In this document: in pieces, positions 1 to 7,362 of the stretch | Layout: the number at the start of each line of letters is the position of its first letter | Position numbering within the stretch: position 1 is the stretch's first letter | DNA from: Ilumatobacter coccineus YM16-304 | GTDB lineage: Bacteria; Actinomycetota; Acidimicrobiia; Acidimicrobiales; Ilumatobacteraceae | NCBI RefSeq assembly: GCF_000348785.1 | Contig: NC_020520.1 | Coordinates: 2,046,001-2,110,000 of the forward strand | Length of the DNA stretch: 64,000 nt | Direction of reading: 5' to 3' | Notes under the pieces: generated by a model | Told to the model about the DNA's origin: nothing | Databases searched by the model: none | Seen by the model: the letters and a program-made list of their open reading frames with translations, nothing else | Made by a program: the position numbers and the translations under genes

Positions 1-2
1 AG

Positions 3-899
3 TTCTGGAAGGAGCGGGCCCGCACGCTCTACATCGTCACCGTCGTCAGCCTGGTGTTCCTGTTCCTGCTCGGCGTGGCCAGCGGACAGGACCGCATCTC
101 GTTCGACCTCGGCCCCATCAACGTGCAACCGGCCGAGCTCGCGAAGTTCACGACCTTGCTGATGCTCGCTGCGTTCCTCGCCGAAGAACGCAGCGAAGAG
201 GTCTCCTATGCCCGCTTCCTCGGAGGGCTGATCATCGTCGGGCTGCCAGCCGTGCTGGTGATCGTGCAACCCGACCTCGGCTCGGCATCGGTCATCGTGT
301 CGATCGCGATGGGCGTGCTGCTCGTCGCCGGGGCGAAGGTGCGCTACATCTTCGCCATCTCGTTCCTGTCGATCGCCACGGTCGCAGCGGCGTTCGTCGG
401 GCGCCTGGTCAACTCGTATCAGGTGGCTCGCATCCAGGCGCTGATCAACCCGTCGGCCGCCGGCGCCGACGACACGTACCAGGCCGACAACGCCATGCGC
501 GCCCTCGGCACCGGGGGCGTGTGGGGCAAGGGCTGGCTCCAGGGGCCGCTCACCAACGATGGCGACATCCCCGTGATGTGGGCCGACTTTCCGTTCGCCG
601 CGGTCGGTGAGCAGTTCGGGCTCGTCGGCTGCGCCGTGGTGCTCGGCCTCATCGCCATCGCACTCATCCGCATCTGGCGCATCGCCCACTTGTCGCGCGA
701 CCTGCTCGGTACCTACCTGTGCGCCGGCGTGTTCGTCATGCTCCTCTGGCAGACGTTCCAGAACGTCGGGATGACGCTCAAGATCATGCCGGTCACCGGC
801 CTGCCGCTCCCGTTCATCAGCTACGGCGGCTCCGGTCTCATCGTGTACTTCGCCATGTTCGGCATCGTCCAGAGCGTCCACATGCGGCGCATGCGCTGA
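3..899 (+). CDS. rodA: RodA/FtsW-family SEDS peptidoglycan glycosyltransferase (5' truncated)
   Basis: The window opens inside this gene; the frame is open from base 3 and ends with TGA at 899, giving 298 visible residues of a family usually near 400. It encodes a polytopic membrane protein of the SEDS family, which polymerises lipid II into glycan strands together with a class B PBP. Visible marks are the PAELAKF segment, the QPDLGSA stretch in the middle, and the C-terminal LPFISYGGSGL signature. RodA is preferred over FtsW because the radical SAM pair and RNase E/G that follow sit after the mre/rodA cluster in related Actinobacteria. This is knowledge of synteny, not something visible here. 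The first two bases belong to a partial codon. Confidence 0.9.
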   Translation, partial: FWKERARTLYIVTVVSLVFLFLLGVASGQDRISFDLGPINVQPAELAKFTTLLMLAAFLAEERSEEVSYARFLGGLIIVGLPAVLVIVQPDLGSASVIVSIAMGVLLVAGAKVRYIFAISFLSIATVAAAFVGRLVNSYQVARIQALINPSAAGADDTYQADNAMRALGTGGVWGKGWLQGPLTNDGDIPVMWADFPFAAVGEQFGLVGCAVVLGLIAIALIRIWRIAHLSRDLLGTYLCAGVFVMLLWQTFQNVGMTLKIMPVTGLPLPFISYGGSGLIVYFAMFGIVQSVHMRRMR

Positions 900-1100
900 C
901 TCCGTCAGCGCCCGGCGACTTCGTCGCCTCACCCCGACTGCGTCGGGGATGCGCCTTTTCGACGGCTGACGCCGCCGCTCGCCTGCGGCTCGACTGTGAG
1001 ATCCGGTGTTTCGCTCGGCGACTGGCGGCGGGGCGACTTCGTCGCCGAGGCCTGGTCGTGGTGCGACACGTTCACCCCACCCTCACCCGATCAGCCGAGC

Positions 1101-1139
1101 AAGTTGATGACGTTGCTCCCGGAGCGATGTCATCAACTT
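1101..1139. repeat. 39-bp palindrome (11-bp outer arms, 5-bp inner arms)
   Basis: AAGTTGATGAC at 1101-1111 pairs perfectly with GTCATCAACTT at 1129-1139. Inside, GCTCC and GGAGC pair around a single central base at 1120. There is no T-run on either side, so it is not a classical intrinsic terminator. It has the same architecture as the neighbouring palindrome at 1148-1184, with 3-base unpaired spacers between outer and inner arms. Confidence 0.85.
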
Positions 1140-1147
1140 TGGCGTGA

Positions 1148-1184
1148 ACCTGGTTACTTCCATCCGGGATGGGCGTAACCAGGT
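1148..1184. repeat. 37-bp palindrome, family member of 16280-16328
   Basis: ACCTGGTTAC at 1148-1157 pairs with GTAACCAGGT at 1175-1184, and CATCC pairs with GGATG around base 1166. The arm and the CATCCGGGATGG core recur in the palindrome after recG (16280-16328), so this is a dispersed element rather than a one-off hairpin. Confidence 0.85.
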
Positions 1185-1224
1185 GGAGCACGGAGGGTCC
1201 GGCCTGCGGCACAGGGGGTGACGG

Positions 1225-1230
1225 TAGAAT
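1225..1230 (+). promoter_or_regulatory. -10 box TAGAAT, leaderless promoter
   Basis: TAGAAT lies 6 nt before the ATG at 1237 and no Shine-Dalgarno sequence is present. This spacing would place the transcription start on or next to the A of the ATG. The -35 region is not recognisable. Confidence 0.55.
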
Positions 1231-1236
1231 CGTTCG

Positions 1237-3237
1237 ATGACTTCGGTGTGGGCTGACCTCGAGCCGTTGCTGGCTCGGGTCCAGAAGCCGGCACGGTACA
1301 TCGGGCTCGAAGACGGCATCGCCGACCCGCACCACCATCCCGCCAAGGTCTCGTGGCTGTTGGCGTACCCCGACACCTACGAGATCGGGCTTCCCAACCA
1401 GGGCCTGCAGATCCTGTACGAGATCCTCAACGAACGCTCCGACGCGGTCGCCGAGCGCACCTACGCGCCGTGGGCCGACCTCGATGCCGAACTGCGGGCC
1501 AACGATCTGCCGCTGTTCTCGGTCGACACCCATCGGTCGGCGAGCGACTTCGACATCCTCGCGTTCAACCTCTCGGCCGAACTCGTCTACACCAACGTGC
1601 TCAACATGATCGACCTGGCCGGAGCACCGGTTCGCCAGGCCGAACGTGGCGACGACGACATGTTCGTGGTGGTCGGCGGGCACTGTGCGTTCAACCCCGA
1701 ACCGCTCGCCGACTTCATCGATCTCGCCGTGCTCGGCGAAGGCGAAGAGGTCATCAGCGAGATCACCGAAGTGCTGCACGGGTGGAAAGTCGATCGCGCC
1801 GCCGGTCGAGCGGTCGATCGAGCGTCGGTGTTGCGCCGACTGTCGAAGGTGCCCGGTGTCTATGTGCCGTCGCTGTACGAGGTCACGTACGCCGAACCGG
1901 TCGATGGGGAACCGATGGGGCGGATCGCCGCTGTCACGCCTCGGTTCGACGACGTGCCCGCCACGGTCGACAAGCGCACCGTCGCCGACCTGGGGGAGTG
2001 GCCCTACCCGAAGACGCCACTCACGCCGCTCACCGAGGTGGTCCACGACCGACTCAGCGTCGAGGTGTTCCGCGGGTGCACGCGTGGCTGTCGCTTCTGC
2101 CAGGCCGGGATGATCACCCGCCCGGTCCGGGAGCGCCCAGCCGAACAGGTGCGCACGATGATCGCCGACGGGCTGCAGCGCACCGGGTACAACGAGGTGA
2201 GCCTCACATCGCTGTCGACCGCCGACTTCAGCGACATCGAACCGGTGATCAAGGGCGTGCTCGCCGACCAAGAGGCGGCGCACCAATCGCATCCCGATGC
2301 CATGTCGATCGGATGCGGCACCACGATCAACCTGCCGTCGTTGCGCGTCGATGCGTTCACGGTCGGCCTGGCCGGCGAGGTCAACTCGGGCCGCCGGTCG
2401 GGGCTGACGTTCGCTCCCGAGGCCGGCACGTGGCGTCTGCGCCAGGTGATCAACAAGCTGATCCTCGAAGAAGACCTCTACGGGGCGGTCGAGTCGGCGT
2501 TCTCGCAAGGGTGGACGCGGATGAAGCTCTACTTCCTCATCGGCCTGCCGACCGAGACCGACGACGACGTGCTCGGCATCGCGGAACTGGCGAAGAACTG
2601 TGCCGAGATCGGCAAACGCCACACGCACCGGGCGTCGGTCACGGTCAGCGTCGGCGGTTTCGTCCCGAAGGCGCACACGCCGTTCCAATGGTTCGGACAG
2701 AACACCCGCGAGGAACTGCGTCGCAAGATCGGCCTGCTGCAAGACGCCACCCGCCGCAACGGTGCGGTCAACCTCAAGTGGCACGACGCCGATGCGAGCA
2801 CCGCCGAGAGCGTGGCGAGCCGTGGCGACCGTCGACTGGGCCGTGTGATCGAGCGCGTGTGGCGCGAGGGCGGCACGTTCCAGGAGTGGGGTGAGCACTT
2901 CGACCTCGATCGGTGGACCGGCGCGCTCACCGCCGAGGACCTGTCGCTCGACTGGTACGCCTTTCGGCACCGCCACGAGGACGAGGTGCTGCCGTGGGCG
3001 CATCTCACCGCAGGGCTTCACCATGACTTCCTGTGGGACGACTGGCAGGACGCGCTCGCCGAGAGCGGTGTCGAAGACTGCCGTTGGACCCCGTGCTACG
3101 ACTGCGGTGTGTGCACCGGGTACGGCATCGAACACGTCGTGGCCTCGCCGGTCGCTCCCGCCGGCGGCAGCCAGGGAACGGGCCAGGATCTGTCCCGCGG
3201 CCACGAAGTCCCCGTCACTCTCGGAGCCACGAGATGA
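1237..3237 (+). CDS. TIGR03960-family radical SAM protein
   Basis: This 666-residue protein matches the uncharacterised radical SAM family TIGR03960: an N-terminal B12-binding-like half (residues about 1-230, with YPDTYEIGLPNQG near the start) followed by a radical SAM core. The cluster-binding motif CTRGCRFC gives C281, C285 and C288. A late PCYDCGVCTGYG segment near residue 630 adds further cysteines. The family is almost always followed by a TIGR03936 protein and RNase E/G, as here. Its substrate is unknown; a role in RNA or ribosome modification is guesswork from context. Start chosen at the ATG behind the TAGAAT box. Confidence 0.88.
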   Translation: MTSVWADLEPLLARVQKPARYIGLEDGIADPHHHPAKVSWLLAYPDTYEIGLPNQGLQILYEILNERSDAVAERTYAPWADLDAELRANDLPLFSVDTHRSASDFDILAFNLSAELVYTNVLNMIDLAGAPVRQAERGDDDMFVVVGGHCAFNPEPLADFIDLAVLGEGEEVISEITEVLHGWKVDRAAGRAVDRASVLRRLSKVPGVYVPSLYEVTYAEPVDGEPMGRIAAVTPRFDDVPATVDKRTVADLGEWPYPKTPLTPLTEVVHDRLSVEVFRGCTRGCRFCQAGMITRPVRERPAEQVRTMIADGLQRTGYNEVSLTSLSTADFSDIEPVIKGVLADQEAAHQSHPDAMSIGCGTTINLPSLRVDAFTVGLAGEVNSGRRSGLTFAPEAGTWRLRQVINKLILEEDLYGAVESAFSQGWTRMKLYFLIGLPTETDDDVLGIAELAKNCAEIGKRHTHRASVTVSVGGFVPKAHTPFQWFGQNTREELRRKIGLLQDATRRNGAVNLKWHDADASTAESVASRGDRRLGRVIERVWREGGTFQEWGEHFDLDRWTGALTAEDLSLDWYAFRHRHEDEVLPWAHLTAGLHHDFLWDDWQDALAESGVEDCRWTPCYDCGVCTGYGIEHVVASPVAPAGGSQGTGQDLSRGHEVPVTLGATR

Positions 3238-3240
3238 CGA

Positions 3241-3288
3241 CACACCACACGAGTACAGGTGTTGCACACCACACGAGTACAGGTGCTG
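3241..3288. repeat. 24-bp direct repeat, two tandem copies
   Basis: Two adjacent 24-base units (3241-3264 and 3265-3288) differ at one position. They fill the gap between the stop of the radical SAM gene and the GTG of the next gene, and include short CACC/GGTG arms around the central part. The copies could change the spacing or folding of the short intergenic mRNA. Confidence 0.8.
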
Positions 3289-3292
3289 CGCG

Positions 3293-4042
3293 GTGATATC
3301 GAACGTCGGGGTGAGGCTGCGGGTTCGGTACTCGAAGCTGGGCAAGGTCCGTTTCGTGAGCCACCGCGACGGTGCACGTCTGTGGGAGCGTGCCTTGCGT
3401 AGAGTGGATCTTCCCGTGGCGTACACCGAAGGTTTCACCCCTCGTCCGAAGTTGAGCTTCGGACTCGCGTTGCCGACCGGTGCCGAATCGGTCGCCGAAT
3501 ACATCGACATCGATCTCGCGAAGGGCGCCGACATCGACCCGGCGGCGTCCGACTGGGGCGACTGGACCACGTCGCTCGGGGAGTCGTTGAGTGACGCGTT
3601 GCCGGTGGGTATCGACGTCGCCAGAGTCGTGGATCGTGATCCGTCCACCGGATCACTCCAAGAACAGGTCACTTCCACCACGTGGGAGATGACCGGGCCA
3701 GGGATCGACCCCGAACTGCTGGACTCGGCCACCCAGCGCTTGCTCGCCGCCGACGAACTGCTCGTCGAACGTGAGCGCAAAGGGCAACGTCGTACCGACG
3801 ATGTCCGACCCCTGATCCGAGACCTCCGTCCCGATGACACGGGACACAAGCTGGTCGCCGAACTCGTCACGATCGGTCGGGCTCTCCGACCAGCGGAACT
3901 CGCCACCATGGTGTTTCCGGGGATCGACGCGGTCGGGGTGCGCGTGTTGCGCACACACCAGTGGATCGAATCCGACGGCGTTCGGCGTGAAGTGATTCCG
4001 CTCGATGCCGACCTCGCGCTCGACAGGGGTCTGAGCGCATGA
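3293..4042 (+). CDS. TIGR03936-family radical SAM-linked protein
   Basis: The product (249 residues from the GTG at 3293) begins with the characteristic RVRYSKLGKVRFVSHRD stretch and continues with AYTEGFTPRPKLSFGLALP, the hallmarks of TIGR03936, a family found beside or fused to TIGR03960 proteins. Function is unknown. The frame is open upstream to 2891, but that part overlaps the previous gene and reads through the 24-bp repeats, so it is probably not translated. A second in-frame GTG at 3311 is an alternative start. It lies 55 nt after the TIGR03960 gene and is likely co-transcribed with it. Confidence 0.83.
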   Translation: MISNVGVRLRVRYSKLGKVRFVSHRDGARLWERALRRVDLPVAYTEGFTPRPKLSFGLALPTGAESVAEYIDIDLAKGADIDPAASDWGDWTTSLGESLSDALPVGIDVARVVDRDPSTGSLQEQVTSTTWEMTGPGIDPELLDSATQRLLAADELLVERERKGQRRTDDVRPLIRDLRPDDTGHKLVAELVTIGRALRPAELATMVFPGIDAVGVRVLRTHQWIESDGVRREVIPLDADLALDRGLSA

Positions 4043-4165
4043 CCCGCCCCATCACCCGATGCGGCGGCACGAACATCAATGCCCTGACCCGGACCCTGTG
4101 TGTCCCGGCCGGGGTGGTGGGGCACGGCCGATTCGGCACGCCTCCGAGAAGGGACTTTCATCAAC

Positions 4166-6106
4166 ATGAGCAACGATCAGGGAATGGCACCAGACGCCTC
4201 AGACGGGTCCGGGCCGTCGAAGGACACGTCCGAATCGTCGAGTTCGACCAACGACTCGTCGGGTAGCGGCGACTCGCCGGCCAACGGCGACGGCGGCAGC
4301 GGCAGCGGCAGCGGTGCGCCGAAGCGCAGCGGTGGCGGACAGAGCAAGCGGGGATCACGCGGCGGACAGCATCGCCGCGGCGGCCAGGAACGCTCGCGTC
4401 CCGACGGCGACGGCCCGGTGGGTGGAGATGCCCGCAACGACGTCGAACTGCCCGAGAAGATCAGCGAGGGGCGAGCGTCGAAGGAGGCGGCCGAGAAGGC
4501 GCTGGTGAAACGCCCCCGCATCGGCGACACCATGCCGGTTCCGACGTCGCCGCCACCGTCGGCATCAGCGTCGTCGTCCAAATCGGGCGATGCCGATGGC
4601 GGGTCCGGTGAGGGCAAGAAGAAGCGCCGTCGCGGTGGTCGTGGCGGTGGCAACGGTGGTGGCCAGGGTGACGGATCGTCGCGCCAGCGCAACGACGGCC
4701 AGAAGAAACAGAAGCAGAGCGACGGCGGCGGCCAGAAGAAGAAGGGCCGCGGTCGCGGTCGTGGGCGTGGAAAGGACGCAGCGCTCGACGAGGCGCTGCT
4801 CGAGCAGCGCAAGGGTCGTGAGCGTGACGGCAAGCCGATCGGCCGGTACTTCATGTGCGTCCAGGTTCGTCCTGGCATGGCGCAGGTCGCCGTGCTCGAA
4901 GGTCGCAGCCTGATCGAGCACTACGTGAGCCGTCCGGCCGACGACGTCGCGCAGATCCACGGCAACATCTACGTGGGCAAGGTGCAGAACGTGCTGCCGG
5001 GCATGGAAGCCGCATTCGTCGACATCACGACGCCGAAGAACGCGGTGCTGTACCGCGGTGACGTGCAGTACGACCCCGAGGACATCGAGGTCAAGGGCAA
5101 GAACCCGCGCATCGAAGACATCCTCAAGAACAAGCAGTTGATCCTGTGCCAGGTCACCAAGAACCCGATCGCGCACAAGGGCGCTCGCCTCACGCAGGAG
5201 GTGTCGCTGCCGGGACGCTTCGTGGTGCTGATCCCGAACTCGAAGACGTACGGCATCTCGAAGCGCCTGCCCGACGACGTCCGCAAGCGGCTCCGCAACA
5301 TCCTCGACCGGGTGAAGCCCGACCAGCACGGCCTGATCGTTCGTACGGCAGCCGAGCACGCGACCGAGGACGAGTTGGTCGCCGACATGACGATCCTGCT
5401 CAAGCAGTGGGACGAGATCGAGAAGAAGGCGGCCAAGGCGCAGCGCCCGACGCTGCTGTCGCGGGAGCCCGAGCTCGCGGTGCGCGTGATCCGTGAGGAG
5501 TTCAGCGCCGACTACCGCGGTGTGATGATCGACGACAAGCGTTTGTACGAGGAGGTGCGTGACTACGTTCAGGCGTTCAACCCCGAGCTGGCCGATCGCA
5601 TCGAGTACTACGACGCCGACAAGGAGGGCTTGTCGCTGTTCGAGCGTTTCCACGTGCACGAGCAGGTGCACAAGGCGCTCGACCGCAAGGTCTGGCTGCC
5701 GTCGGGTGGGTCGCTCATCATCGAGCACACCGAGGCGCTCACGGTCATCGACGTCAACACCGGCAAGAACGTCGGCAAGTCGAACCTCGAGGAGACCGTC
5801 TTCCACAACAACATGGAGGCGGCCGAGGAGGTGGCCAAGCAGCTGCGCTTGCGTGACATCGGCGGCATCATCGTGATCGACTTCATCGACATGGAGATCA
5901 AGGAGAACCGGGCCAAGGTGGCCGGGGCGCTCCGCGACGCGCTGGCTCGTGACAAGACCCGCTCGCAGGTGTTCGATGTCGGCGAGCTCGGTCTCGTCGA
6001 GATGACCCGCAAGCGCATCGGTGAGGGCTTGCTGACCGAGTACAGCGAGATCTGCCCGGACTGCGACGGTCGGGGCGTGCGCGTCGATTTCTCGATGCTC
6101 GAATAG
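4166..6106 (+). CDS. rng: Ribonuclease E/G family endoribonuclease
   Basis: This 646-residue protein has a disordered, glycine- and arginine-rich N-terminal region (about residues 1-220, with GRGRGRGRG and lysine clusters) likely to bind RNA. The RNase E/G catalytic core starts near residue 226 with an S1-like domain. The metal ligands are D529 (in VIDVNTGKN) and D572 (in IIVIDFIDM), 43 residues apart as in E. coli RNase E. The zinc-link CPDC starts at C630, 101 residues after the first aspartate, again as in E. coli. There is no C-terminal degradosome scaffold. The ATG at 4166 follows GAGAAGGGA; an upstream GTG or TTG in frame is less likely. It initiates rRNA maturation and mRNA decay in relatives. 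Confidence 0.93.
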   Translation: MSNDQGMAPDASDGSGPSKDTSESSSSTNDSSGSGDSPANGDGGSGSGSGAPKRSGGGQSKRGSRGGQHRRGGQERSRPDGDGPVGGDARNDVELPEKISEGRASKEAAEKALVKRPRIGDTMPVPTSPPPSASASSSKSGDADGGSGEGKKKRRRGGRGGGNGGGQGDGSSRQRNDGQKKQKQSDGGGQKKKGRGRGRGRGKDAALDEALLEQRKGRERDGKPIGRYFMCVQVRPGMAQVAVLEGRSLIEHYVSRPADDVAQIHGNIYVGKVQNVLPGMEAAFVDITTPKNAVLYRGDVQYDPEDIEVKGKNPRIEDILKNKQLILCQVTKNPIAHKGARLTQEVSLPGRFVVLIPNSKTYGISKRLPDDVRKRLRNILDRVKPDQHGLIVRTAAEHATEDELVADMTILLKQWDEIEKKAAKAQRPTLLSREPELAVRVIREEFSADYRGVMIDDKRLYEEVRDYVQAFNPELADRIEYYDADKEGLSLFERFHVHEQVHKALDRKVWLPSGGSLIIEHTEALTVIDVNTGKNVGKSNLEETVFHNNMEAAEEVAKQLRLRDIGGIIVIDFIDMEIKENRAKVAGALRDALARDKTRSQVFDVGELGLVEMTRKRIGEGLLTEYSEICPDCDGRGVRVDFSMLE

Positions 6107-6115
6107 GCTGGTCTG

Positions 6116-6427
6116 ATGCGGATCGAGATCACCGACGACGCTCAGAAGGTCTTGGCCAAGAAGGGCGGAACGATGTCGATCGACTTCATCCGCCCCACCG
6201 GTTGAGGCAAAGTCGCTGAGGTGTCGGTCGACACCAACGTCAAAGGCAAGAACCTCGCTCCGTACCGCAAGCTGCGTCACGAGAAGTTTCAGATCCTCAT
6301 CACCCCGCAGTTGATCGGCATGGCCGAGTCGATGCGTGTGGTGACCAAGGGTGGGCTGAGCAAGAAGTTGAAGGTCGAGTTTCAAGCGGTGCCCGGCACC
6401 GACGACGGCTCCTGCAACGTCTGCTGA
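6116..6427 (+). CDS. Candidate selenoprotein: HesB/IscA-like small protein with in-frame UGA (Sec30)
   Basis: Reading from the ATG at 6116, 10 nt after the RNase E/G stop, gives 103 residues interrupted once by TGA at 6203-6205 (codon 30), in the context IRPTG-U-GKVAEV. Both sides read as one small domain: MRIEITDDAQKVLAKKGG and a strand before the TGA, and PYRKLRHEKFQILITPQLI after it, ending in a Cys-x-x-Cys tail (SCNVC). The layout resembles what I recall as the 'CC/Se motif family (seleno)protein', where this site is Cys or Sec, and more distantly HesB/IscA. A strong bacterial SECIS-like hairpin follows the TGA (see 6206-6235). Without recoding, a caller would start at the GTG at 6221, inside that hairpin, and lose a third of the protein. 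The alternatives are a pseudogene or a sequence error, but the hairpin argues against both. The biochemical role is unknown; redox or thiol/metal chemistry is plausible. Confidence 0.82.
6206..6235 (+). promoter_or_regulatory. Bacterial SECIS element (predicted)
   Basis: Fourteen nucleotides after the TGA at 6203-6205 comes GGTGTC (6220-6225), a GGTC loop (6226-6229) and GACACC (6230-6235), a perfect 6-bp stem. The E. coli fdhF SECIS minihelix also has a GGUC loop, starting 18 nt after its UGA; here the loop starts 20 nt after. The element would recruit SelB with Sec-tRNA to recode the UGA. Confidence 0.8.
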
Positions 6428-6460
6428 CCGGACGGTTTGTCTCAGAGACAAACCGTCCGG
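6428..6460. repeat. 33-bp palindrome, copy 1 of a pair
   Basis: CCGGACGGTTTGTCTC pairs perfectly over 16 bp with its reverse complement around the single base 6444. It begins at the first base after the stop codon at 6427. A near-identical copy occurs at 11955-11987. No T-tract follows, so it may be a factor-dependent 3'-end hairpin or a mobile palindromic element. Confidence 0.9.
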
Positions 6461-6478
6461 GAAGAATCGGCTGTGACG

Positions 6479-6519
6479 GCCGCCGAACCGGTGTAACGGT
6501 GGTTCGGCGGCGCTAGCAT
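6479..6519 (+). promoter_or_regulatory. rplU promoter with an 11-bp inverted repeat upstream of the -10 box
   Basis: GCCGCCGAACC at 6479-6489 and GGTTCGGCGGC at 6501-6511 form a perfect inverted repeat with an 11-nt gap. TAGCAT at 6514-6519 looks like a -10 box, 11 nt before the rplU ATG. The second arm overlaps the expected -35/spacer region, so the repeat could be an operator; alternatively it is a terminator-like hairpin for the upstream genes. Confidence 0.5.
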
Positions 6520-6530
6520 CGTCTTTCGCT

Positions 6531-6839
6531 ATGTACGCAGTAATCGCTTCAGGCGGCAAGCAAGAAAAGGTCGCCCAAGGAGAACAGGTCCGAGTCGAGT
6601 TGCTCGATGGTGACGAGGGAAGCGAAGTTTCGCTCACCCCTGTCATGATCGTCGACGGCGACACCGTGCTCTCCACCCCCGACGAACTCAAGGGCGCAAC
6701 CGTGTCCGGCAAGATCGTTGCCCGTGTCGCTGGTCCGAAGATCAACGGCTTCACCTACAAGCGCCGGACCAACAACCGTCGCCGGTACGGGCACCGCCAG
6801 AAGTACCACATGGTCGAGATCACCTCGATCACGAGCTGA
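6531..6839 (+). CDS. rplU: 50S ribosomal protein L21
   Basis: The 102-residue product starts MYAVIASGGKQEKVAQGEQ and ends with the basic TYKRRTNNRRRYGHRQKYH segment that contacts 23S rRNA, both typical of bacterial L21 (about 100 residues). It is a component of the large subunit. It is followed after 15 nt by rpmA, the universal L21-L27 pair, and has no clear Shine-Dalgarno sequence; the TAGCAT box 11 nt upstream suggests a very short leader. Confidence 0.98.
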   Translation: MYAVIASGGKQEKVAQGEQVRVELLDGDEGSEVSLTPVMIVDGDTVLSTPDELKGATVSGKIVARVAGPKINGFTYKRRTNNRRRYGHRQKYHMVEITSITS

Positions 6840-6854
6840 GACAGGAGATACCCC

Positions 6855-7121
6855 ATGTCAAAGACCAAAGGTGGCGGCTCAACCCGCAACGGGCGCGACT
6901 CCAACGCACAACGCCTCGGCGTGAAGGCGTTCGACGGTGAGAAGATCACCGCCGGCTCGATCATCATCCGCCAGCGTGGAACTCGGTTCCACCCGGGCCT
7001 GAACGTCAAGATCGGGAAGGACGACACGTTGTTCTCGACGATCGACGGCAGCGTCAAGTTCGGTTCCCGCAAGGGCCGCAAGGTGGTCGACGTCAAGCCG
7101 CTGGAGAGCGCTGACGCCTGA
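6855..7121 (+). CDS. rpmA: 50S ribosomal protein L27
   Basis: The product has 88 residues with the L27 signature [21 protein letters not shown] and [11 protein letters not shown]. The glycine-rich N terminus reaches toward the peptidyl transferase centre in known structures. AGGAG precedes the ATG with normal spacing. In many Actinobacteria obgE follows; here a strong terminator and the convergent pckG gene follow instead. Confidence 0.98.
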   Translation: MSKTKGGGSTRNGRDSNAQRLGVKAFDGEKITAGSIIIRQRGTRFHPGLNVKIGKDDTLFSTIDGSVKFGSRKGRKVVDVKPLESADA

Positions 7122-7144
7122 TCGGGATCACCCGCAGAACTGAA

Positions 7145-7181
7145 GAAGCCCCGGCCTCACGGCCGGGGCTTCTCTCGTTTT
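7145..7181 (+). terminator. Intrinsic terminator after rplU-rpmA
   Basis: GAAGCCCCGGCC (7145-7156) pairs with GGCCGGGGCTTC (7161-7172) over 12 bp with a TCAC loop, followed by TCTCGTTTT. It is the clearest rho-independent terminator in the window. Confidence 0.92.
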
Positions 7182-7213
7182 CAGATTATGTTCGGCTTGA
7201 TTCCCTGGGACCG

Positions 7214-7251
7214 GGACCGAGGGAAACAAGTCGAATTGTTTCCCTCGGTCC
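7214..7251. repeat. 38-bp palindrome between rpmA and pckG
   Basis: GGACCGAGGGAAACAA (7214-7229) pairs perfectly with TTGTTTCCCTCGGTCC (7236-7251), leaving a 6-nt loop. TTCCCTGG also occurs as a direct repeat on both flanks (7201 and 7253). The site is 3' of both convergent genes, and on the minus strand it could serve as the pckG terminator. A weaker hairpin, AGCGGAG/CTCCGCT, lies at about 7319-7347. Confidence 0.8.
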
Positions 7252-7362
7252 AGTTCCCTGGACACATTGGATGGTGCGGCACTTGTCTCCCGCGCCCCGG
7301 TGCGCCGCAGGCACTCGAAGCGGAGCGAGCGCAGCGAGCACTCCGCTGTGCGCGAAGCTGAA

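Larger units (their letters stand above)
900..1236. other. 337-bp intergenic region with two long palindromes
   Basis: No convincing gene is seen between the rodA stop and the next start. The stretch contains two copies of a short GC-rich motif, GGCGACTTCGTCGCC near 914 and GCGACTTCGTCGCC near 1033, then two long palindromes (1101-1139 and 1148-1184) and finally a TAGAAT box just before the next gene. Open frames across it have unlike codon use and no recognisable protein. Confidence 0.6.

Noticed and set aside
719-1178. Short genes in the rodA-radical SAM gap
   Set aside because: Overlapping frames through the palindromes with biased composition and no recognisable product.
1101-1184. Classical rho-independent terminators
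   Set aside because: The stems are strong, but no T-run follows on either strand, and related copies occur elsewhere as dispersed repeats.
1072-4173. A 1033-codon minus-strand open frame across the radical SAM genes
   Set aside because: Antisense shadow; it also runs through the intergenic palindromes.
6221-6427. A 68-residue gene starting with GTG at 6221
   Set aside because: It starts inside the SECIS-like stem, has no promoter or ribosome site, and lacks the N-terminal strand that the same frame supplies upstream of the TGA.
6116-6427. Pseudogene (nonsense mutation) interpretation of the UGA-containing gene
   Set aside because: The remainder of the frame is intact with normal codon use, and a SECIS-like hairpin sits at the right distance; a second similar case exists in the window. 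Not excluded without Sec machinery data.
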